From Nymphaea colorata (taxonomy: Eukaryota; Streptophyta; Magnoliopsida; Nymphaeales; Nymphaeaceae): a stretch of DNA of 38,463 nucleotides. Below, one piece after another: positions 33,201 to 38,463 of this stretch. The translations under genes and the position numbers were made by a program. The DNA is taken from contig NW_022204682.1 in assembly GCF_008831285.2 (NCBI RefSeq), forward strand, positions 1-38,463. Direction: 5' to 3'. The notes under the pieces were generated by a model, which did no database searches, was not told the origin of the DNA, and worked only from the letters and a program-made list of their open reading frames with translations. Position 1 is the first letter of the stretch. The number at the start of each line of letters is the position of its first letter.

Positions 33201-36200
33201 ACTAAAGTGGTATTGTGGCCGTAGTAACCTGCTGGACACTGGTAAACGCAGAGGAACTTGTTCATGTCAGCAAAGTTATGAGTTGTATTAGGACACTTTG
33301 CGACACAGGTCTGGGTAACGTTGTCTGCGACGTATTGAATATTAGAGACAACTGAACAGTTCAAGGGCACAACACATAAGTGGGTGGTGTTATCAGCGTA
33401 ATATCCTGGTGGACAGTCGAAAGGAGAGTCTTGCAAGTCTTTGAAAGGTAGTCGCCCCACAGGTCTGCACCACAGTTGGAGACGCATAAATTATCAGCGT
33501 CGCGAGCGAATTGGCCATCAGGACACTACTCCTGCAGATTCCATAGTAGGTGAAAGAGTTGTTGAAGGTCGACCAGTTGCCAGTATAGTTGACTCCGTAA
33601 GTGCCTGTATAGCATCTAGGAGTGCAGGTGACTGTCTTGTTGTCAGCCCAAAGGTCTTGAGGACAGTTAAGACTGCAGATTCCTTTTCCGGTTGAAACAT
33701 TCAACGCATACCATCCGAGCGCACATACGGAAACACACTGTTTAGTCACATTGTCGGCGTAATAGAGGACTGGGCCAGGACAGACATTGATGCACTGATG
33801 AGTATTGTTGTCACCATAATATCCGTCAGAACAATTCAAAGCAACACACATAAGTCTTTCAAGGCATCACCGTAAAGGTACAGAGGACTTATGGAGCAGG
33901 TGGTGAGGTTGACGCACCTCCTTTTGTTCTGGGGATCCCTGACGGTTGTGTTAGGACAAGTAAGGACACACTATTTGGTGGAGTTGTCTCCAAAGTAGTT
34001 CGGAGTGAGGGGGCAGATGAGGACGCACATCCTGGTGCTGTTGTCCGCAAAGTAAATGACAGTTGAGTTCTGGTAGCAGGGGTTGATGCAGTACCTGGTG
34101 ATGGGGTCTCCGTAGCCGGTGCACTCGGTGGAGTTGACGCATTTGTGGTTGGTTTCGTGGGCGAAGGTGAAGTTGGCGCACCCTGTTGAGTTCCAACACA
34201 AAGCTGAGTTGCGTTGTCGGCCCATCCGCAGGCACAGCCGTCGTGCACTCTCTATAGACGAATACGTGAATGTCGTTCCGCTCTGTGTGCAGTCTTGACC
34301 AAAGTAGGGCCAAGGACACAAACGAACACAAGTTCTATTTCCAGTTTGATCTCCATAGTAAGGGTGTGGACACTTGACTTCGCACTTGTTGTTCACGATG
34401 TTACCGAAAAGCCCTGTCAAAGTCGTAACAGGATTGACTGGACATCCAAATACACACAAAGGAGTTCCTGTTGAAATGTCGGCGAACTGATAGTCCGGAC
34501 AAACTAGCACGCATTCTCTTGTATCATTTAAGCCGTAGCTTTGAGTGGAAACGTTTCCGTAGCAGCTGGTAGTGCAAGTTCTGTTGACATTATATAATCT
34601 GCCCAGGTTGAGTTTGAGCAGTTTCTCACGCATTTGTTATTAAGGCCAAAGTTGAAGATGGTGTGGCTGAACAAATCCTAACACATTCCCTATTGTACTG
34701 ATCGTCAGAGTAGTAATCGCCATAACAGGCAGGAATACAAAATCCTGAAACTCGGTCTCCATATTAAGGAGCTGTTATGGTATCATTAGAGAGGCAAGTC
34801 TTCAGGCATATTTTGGTTTGGTTATCCTTGAAACCATTATTGGAGCAAGCTGTATTGATGCATTTATGGGTTGCATTGTCACCAAAATAGTTGTCTCCAC
34901 TGCAATTCCTCGTGCAAAGAGATGTTAAGGAGTCAGCATAGTAATTCGTAGGACAATTTTCAGGCGTAACGCAGAACCCTGTCAACGGATTACCATAGAG
35001 GTTATTAGTCACTGAACAGTTTATTACACATAAACGTTGAGTCAGTCCTGACACTGCGTTTACTATTGATTGGCCGAATGCTGAACTATTGCAGACCTTC
35101 AGACATAGGTTAGTATCTATATCTCCATAGGTTCCAGTTGAGCAATAGTCTGTACAATAACCAGTGGCATTATCTCCATATAAAAAGGTACCTTGCAAAG
35201 TAACTGAGCATTCCTGCTCACATAAACTGGCATTTGATCCATTTTTGCTTTTGTAGTTTTTGAAATAGCCTAATGGGCAGCTTGTAAGGCAGGTTCTTTG
35301 CGGGACAAAGGCAAATAGGGTGGCTAGTGGGCAAACCTCATAGCAGTATCCATCACTAGCGAAGTACCCATCGTTTGTGGAAGCATTATAAACGGAGCAT
35401 TGCTTAACACAAGCCCCTGTTTGAGGATCACCGTATGTACCATTCGGACATGAGCTATTGCATATCCTATTAGAGCCCTCAAACATGTAGAAGTTGCTGG
35501 CTGGGTCAGATATGCCCGTTTGATAGCACGAACTTACGCAAAGGCTGTCTGAATAATTTTGATAGTAGGATGTAGGGCAGCTGACCACACACTAGTACAC
35601 ACTGTTGTTATTGTATCCAAAGGCATAAGGCCATGAACATGTTGATACGCATTTATAAGTATTTGGATCTCGATATAGAGTTCCACAATCTGTTGTGCAT
35701 GTTCCTGATAAATCATAATATCCGTTTGCAGAGTCGCAGACACAGACACCATCCACTACAACTTGGTTAGCAGGGCAACCAGTGCAATCGGCGCTGGTGG
35801 GACCGGTACAATCAGTACAGGAAGAATCACAGACCAAAATGTGGAGAATGAGCTCCTTGATACCCCAAGCATAACCTGCTGCACTTGCCTTGATAGTGAG
35901 GTCAGTGATTGCTGCATCAGTATGGGCAAACCAGTCATCGACCACGTCCAAATGATCGTCATAGTTCAATCCGCATAAGTATTATCCAGCAATTCCCTCC
36001 ATCTGGTAAGTAAAGGTAAAAGCATTCTTTGAATTTTCTTGGAAGAGGATAGAAATACCGTTAACCCACTGGTCGATGAACAGCAAAGTTGCTCGTATAT
36101 GAACTCCATAATGGGCTGCAAGGGACCCTCTATTATAAATTAGCTTGGCATCGCTTGGGAATAGATTTTTTCCTTCAGGCGTAATGCTGCTACTATAATA

Positions 36201-37306
36201 CGGATTTCCCTTATTGTTGTAGCCGTAGTACCCGAAGACATATGTGCTACTAGTGCAAGACATTTGATTAACACCTGAATTAGCTGCTCCACCTGTCTTG
36301 TACCATCCAGAAGCTGTTACACTTGAACTAACACTTGGCGTTCCTCCCACCCAATTCTGAAGTTGGGAATATGTTGAGTTATATGCGCAAGGCGAAGGGA
36401 AAGCTGTTGAATTACTACTTCCCATCGGGCAACTTAAGCAGGTACTGCTCGAGCTGGAGGAGCAAGTAAGGCAGTAGATATTGCACTTGGCACAAATAGA
36501 AAGACCTAGGGTCTGGTAATTTGGGAAGCACTTGCAACTGGCAGGGTTGAAGGTTGCTCCTGGTGAAGTGTAGTAGGAGTAGGTGAGGCATTGACTGTTT
36601 GAGTAGCATTGGCCATTAAGTAAAGTATACCCACTTTTACAAGAAAAGCACCTAAGGTTGTAGGCGCAAAGTGGATCTCCCGTGCAGTTGATGTTGTTTT
36701 GACTGTAGGTAGATGTGAAGGTTGTTGATGGAGTATTCCCTCCTGGCATTTCCCAAGTCAGGTAAATCGAGCAAGTGGCGCAACCTGTGGGGCAGGCCGC
36801 ACAAATCATCTGAATCTGTAGCCCATAATAGCCATCGGTGCAGGGGTTGTAAGAGCCATATGATTGGCTTACAATGTTATAGCATGCTGAAGAATTGAGC
36901 TGATATGCTGCGGGGTCACATGAGGTGCACGTGTAGCAGTACACATCAGTGCAGTCCCCACACCAATCATGGCACCGGCGGCAGGTGGTTCCGCTTGGAT
37001 CCGTACCGTAGACAAAATAATGGGCTGGGCAATAAGTTTCGCATCGTGTGGCCTGGATGGCTGCCGGCCAGAGAAAGACTTTACCAACCAATGTGGATAC
37101 TGAATCTGTGCTGCAGGCATACAAGCAATCGTAGTTAGTGGTAGCTGATGTTGATGTACAGCAGTGCATGTTGGTATTGCCAGGGTATGGACACATCTAG
37201 GGTCGCAGTTATAAGCTGCTATGCCGGTATACCCGTTTATCGTGCAACTTACCGACTTGCCTATCGAGACCAAGCAAGCGATTATCAATAATTTGATTAC
37301 CTTCAT
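24286..37306 (-). CDS. Giant Cys-rich repeat, multi-pass membrane surface protein
   Basis: One gene of 13 kb, about 4,300 residues. A signal peptide (MKVIKLLIIACLVSIGKSVS) is followed by Cys-rich modules and a ciliate-type domain (LAAHYGVHIRATLLFIDQW). Roughly 90-100 repeats of about 35 residues then share the pattern YADN(S/T)TxxCVxxCP; most carry an N-x-S/T sequon, so heavy N-glycosylation is likely. After a last CxxC block and a beta-rich linker (about 26000-26600) come eight or nine membrane helices (for example LLALAMISFIILIFTFSK, LYSVLIMLGSVLLLILI, IVLCLIEIILLIFVFMA). A Glu-rich cytosolic tail ends ...GDVVLPF at TGA. I count 17 frame changes, 14 equal to one missing base, many beside C runs; repeats stay intact across them. 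The role is probably cell surface, adhesion or sensing, by inference only. An in-frame ATG at 37333 is an alternative start. Confidence 0.85.
26650..35600 (-). repeat. Tandem protein-level repeat array, YADNxTxxCVxxCP units
   Basis: Within the giant gene, units of about 100-110 bases recur without a break over some 9 kb. Each encodes two or three Cys, usually a (Y/F)ADN(S/T)T core and CP at the unit end. Units differ in the variable loop (SNPDYYSDNSTGRCV, ITSPETFGDNSTWACV), so the array is diverged at DNA level rather than freshly amplified. The Cys spacing resembles furin-like and growth-factor-receptor Cys-rich repeats. Confidence 0.85.
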
Positions 37307-37676
37307 CTGACTGAGGACCGGAATCAAATTCATCCCTTTGTTATTTATAATTTATTGATTTCATTAGCCTAACTCCGAAATTATAGAACGTAAAAATCAA
37401 CCAATAGAACGCTCAACCTATATCCAAAGGGTAATATATACCCAAATTTATCATTCAGTACATAATCATTCAAAACTATTCTAATTGGCTAGATAATAAC
37501 CTAATACCTCTATAAAAGGGGAAAAAAATGAAGGAAGCCTTCTGCTTAGGTACATATCAAGGCTGGTAGATACAGATGTATTATTTGCTATAACTTATTT
37601 GTTCAGAAGCATAAACTAGCCCATAAAAAACGATGCATTAAAGATATTAAACTTGCACAGCAATAAACTTTTCCAA
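37307..37676. other. Intergenic region upstream of the giant gene
   Basis: About 370 AT-rich bases lie between the giant gene's start and the stop of the small terminal gene, both on the minus strand. This must hold the giant gene's promoter. A TATAAAAGGGG string occurs near 37514 on the plus strand, the wrong orientation for either neighbour. No convincing ORF or RNA gene was seen. Confidence 0.5.
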
Positions 37677-38225
37677 TCATCTCTAATAGAGGAGTCCATT
37701 GATAAGTCCTTCAGTTGTGATGGTTTTTCCCTTCAGGATGTCCTTTTTCAGGATCTAAATCTCATTTTGAGATAGAATATCTCCGTATTTTTGGAGATCT
37801 AGAAGAAGCTAATCCCAATTGCCCCGATACTCCCTATCCAACTCATATACGGCATTCGCTAGTTCATTATAAGACCCCTTTGATCCTCGTAATGCAACGT
37901 AGGCCTGCAAGAAGTCGAACCATTTCATCTACTTTTCCTCTAGTTCGTCGAAGATTTGATAAAGTTTATGCGTCTTCTGTATTATTCCCAAAGAACGCAT
38001 AACAGTTGGAAACTTGGCTCTGGATAGTTTGAGCTATAGCGATGCCTCAATAAAGAAAGCCTCCTTCAACCTTTTATACTAATTGGGATTTATCTTGTTC
38101 TCGAACTGAGGAGGCAACTCAAGAGGATACTCCGATTTGGCTTGTTCAATTGAAGAAGAGGCATTTTGCTTATCGTAAGTCAATTTTCGCTTATCGTAGC
38201 TGGTAAATTTTTATTTGCTTCTCAT
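37677..38225 (-). CDS. Possible EF-hand-related (calmodulin-like) protein
   Basis: A single clean frame of 182 residues, MRSKEKFTSYDKRKLTYDKQ to LYER and TGA, with six in-frame TAA/TAG codons read as Glu. The block EYKRLKEAFFIEASLELKLS followed by FPTVMRSLGIIQK mirrors the first EF-hand pair of calmodulin (EFKEAF ... LGTVMRSLG), but the calcium loop is degenerate, so calcium binding at that site is unlikely. A later block, YELDREYRGNWDELLLDLQK and SQNEIEILKKDIL, resembles a second degenerate pair. It may be a structural or regulatory member of the centrin/calmodulin group. The start codon is 142 bases from the right telomere, and the gene reads away from it. Confidence 0.65.
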
Positions 38226-38367
38226 CAAATTCAAATTATAAAATCATCAAGCCATCCATATTAAATTAGCCAACCAACTTTAAGTATTATTTGCATGAAT
38301 ATTGCCAGGGTAATAAAATCGCATATTCATTGAATGTTGTTTGTATTATATTTGATTTAAGAATAAT

Positions 38368-38463
38368 GGGGTTGGGGTTGGGGTTGGGGTTGGGTTGGGG
38401 TTGGGGTTGGGGTTGGGGTTGGGGTTGGGGTTGGGGTTGGGGTTGGGGTTGGGGTTGGGTTGG
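38368..38463. repeat. Right telomere, G4T2 repeats
   Basis: Tandem GGGGTT units run from about 38368 to the end, with two GGGTT units. This is the inverse of the left end, confirming a linear chromosome with telomeres added at both breakage points. The 142 bases before the neighbouring gene show no further repeats. Confidence 0.97.

Noticed and set aside
37500-37530. TATA box TATAAAAGGGG
   Set aside because: It faces the plus strand, where no gene follows; both neighbouring genes are on the minus strand.
100-38225. TAA and TAG as true stops, giving dozens of short ORFs
   Set aside because: Conserved proteins (CHMP1, NAAA, lipase copy B, Dph6) run straight through these codons and always end at TGA.
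1-38463. tRNA, rRNA, CRISPR arrays, riboswitches or bacterial-type operons
   Set aside because: No T-loop-like GTTCRAATC with matching arms, no rRNA cores and no regular direct repeats with spacers were seen; the DNA is eukaryotic nuclear.

Overview
The window is a complete linear chromosome of a ciliate macronucleus. It begins with C4A2 repeats (1-84), ends with G4T2 repeats (38368-38463) and carries about 20 closely packed genes on both strands. Reading frames make sense only if TAA and TAG are sense codons and TGA is the sole stop. In the best conserved genes these codons stand where relatives have glutamate: four sites in the Dph6-like protein, one in the bromodomain, one in a FAM135-like lipase. 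Glutamate rather than glutamine is the peritrich nuclear code, so I infer a peritrich such as a Vorticella or Carchesium relative. The species is not identified.

Layout. 0.1-3.3 kb (+): a charged protein starting 16 bases from the telomere, a CHMP1-like ESCRT-III subunit and an NAAA/acid-ceramidase-like amidase, all in clean frames. 3.3-9.6 kb (AT-rich): an ankyrin gene (-), a decayed non-LTR reverse transcriptase (+), an NT-C2/coiled-coil gene (-) and a low-complexity Lys/Glu/Asn-rich gene (-). 9.7-12.8 kb: a PAP2 phosphatase (+), a small spliced gene (-), trans-2-enoyl-CoA reductase (+) and two unknown frames (+). 12.8-17.1 kb (-): two tandem FAM135-like lipases. 17.7-19.5 kb (+): two paralogous secreted/membrane proteins sharing an upstream motif. 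19.8-24.2 kb: an unknown gene (-), an ankyrin-bromodomain gene (+), Dph6 (-) and a possible ubiquitin-like protein (-). 24.3-37.3 kb (-): one giant gene for a surface protein with about 90-100 Cys-rich, sequon-bearing repeats and a multi-pass C-terminus. 37.7-38.2 kb (-): a possible EF-hand-related protein.

There is no operon logic; the genes serve membrane remodelling, lipid metabolism, tRNA modification, chromatin reading and the cell surface. Many conserved proteins can be followed only by changing frame, mostly as if one base were missing (about six times in the 0.9-kb reductase gene). Deletion errors in the assembly are the simplest explanation; programmed -1 frameshifting is the exciting but less likely alternative. 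Coordinates of such genes span the whole locus, including frame changes.
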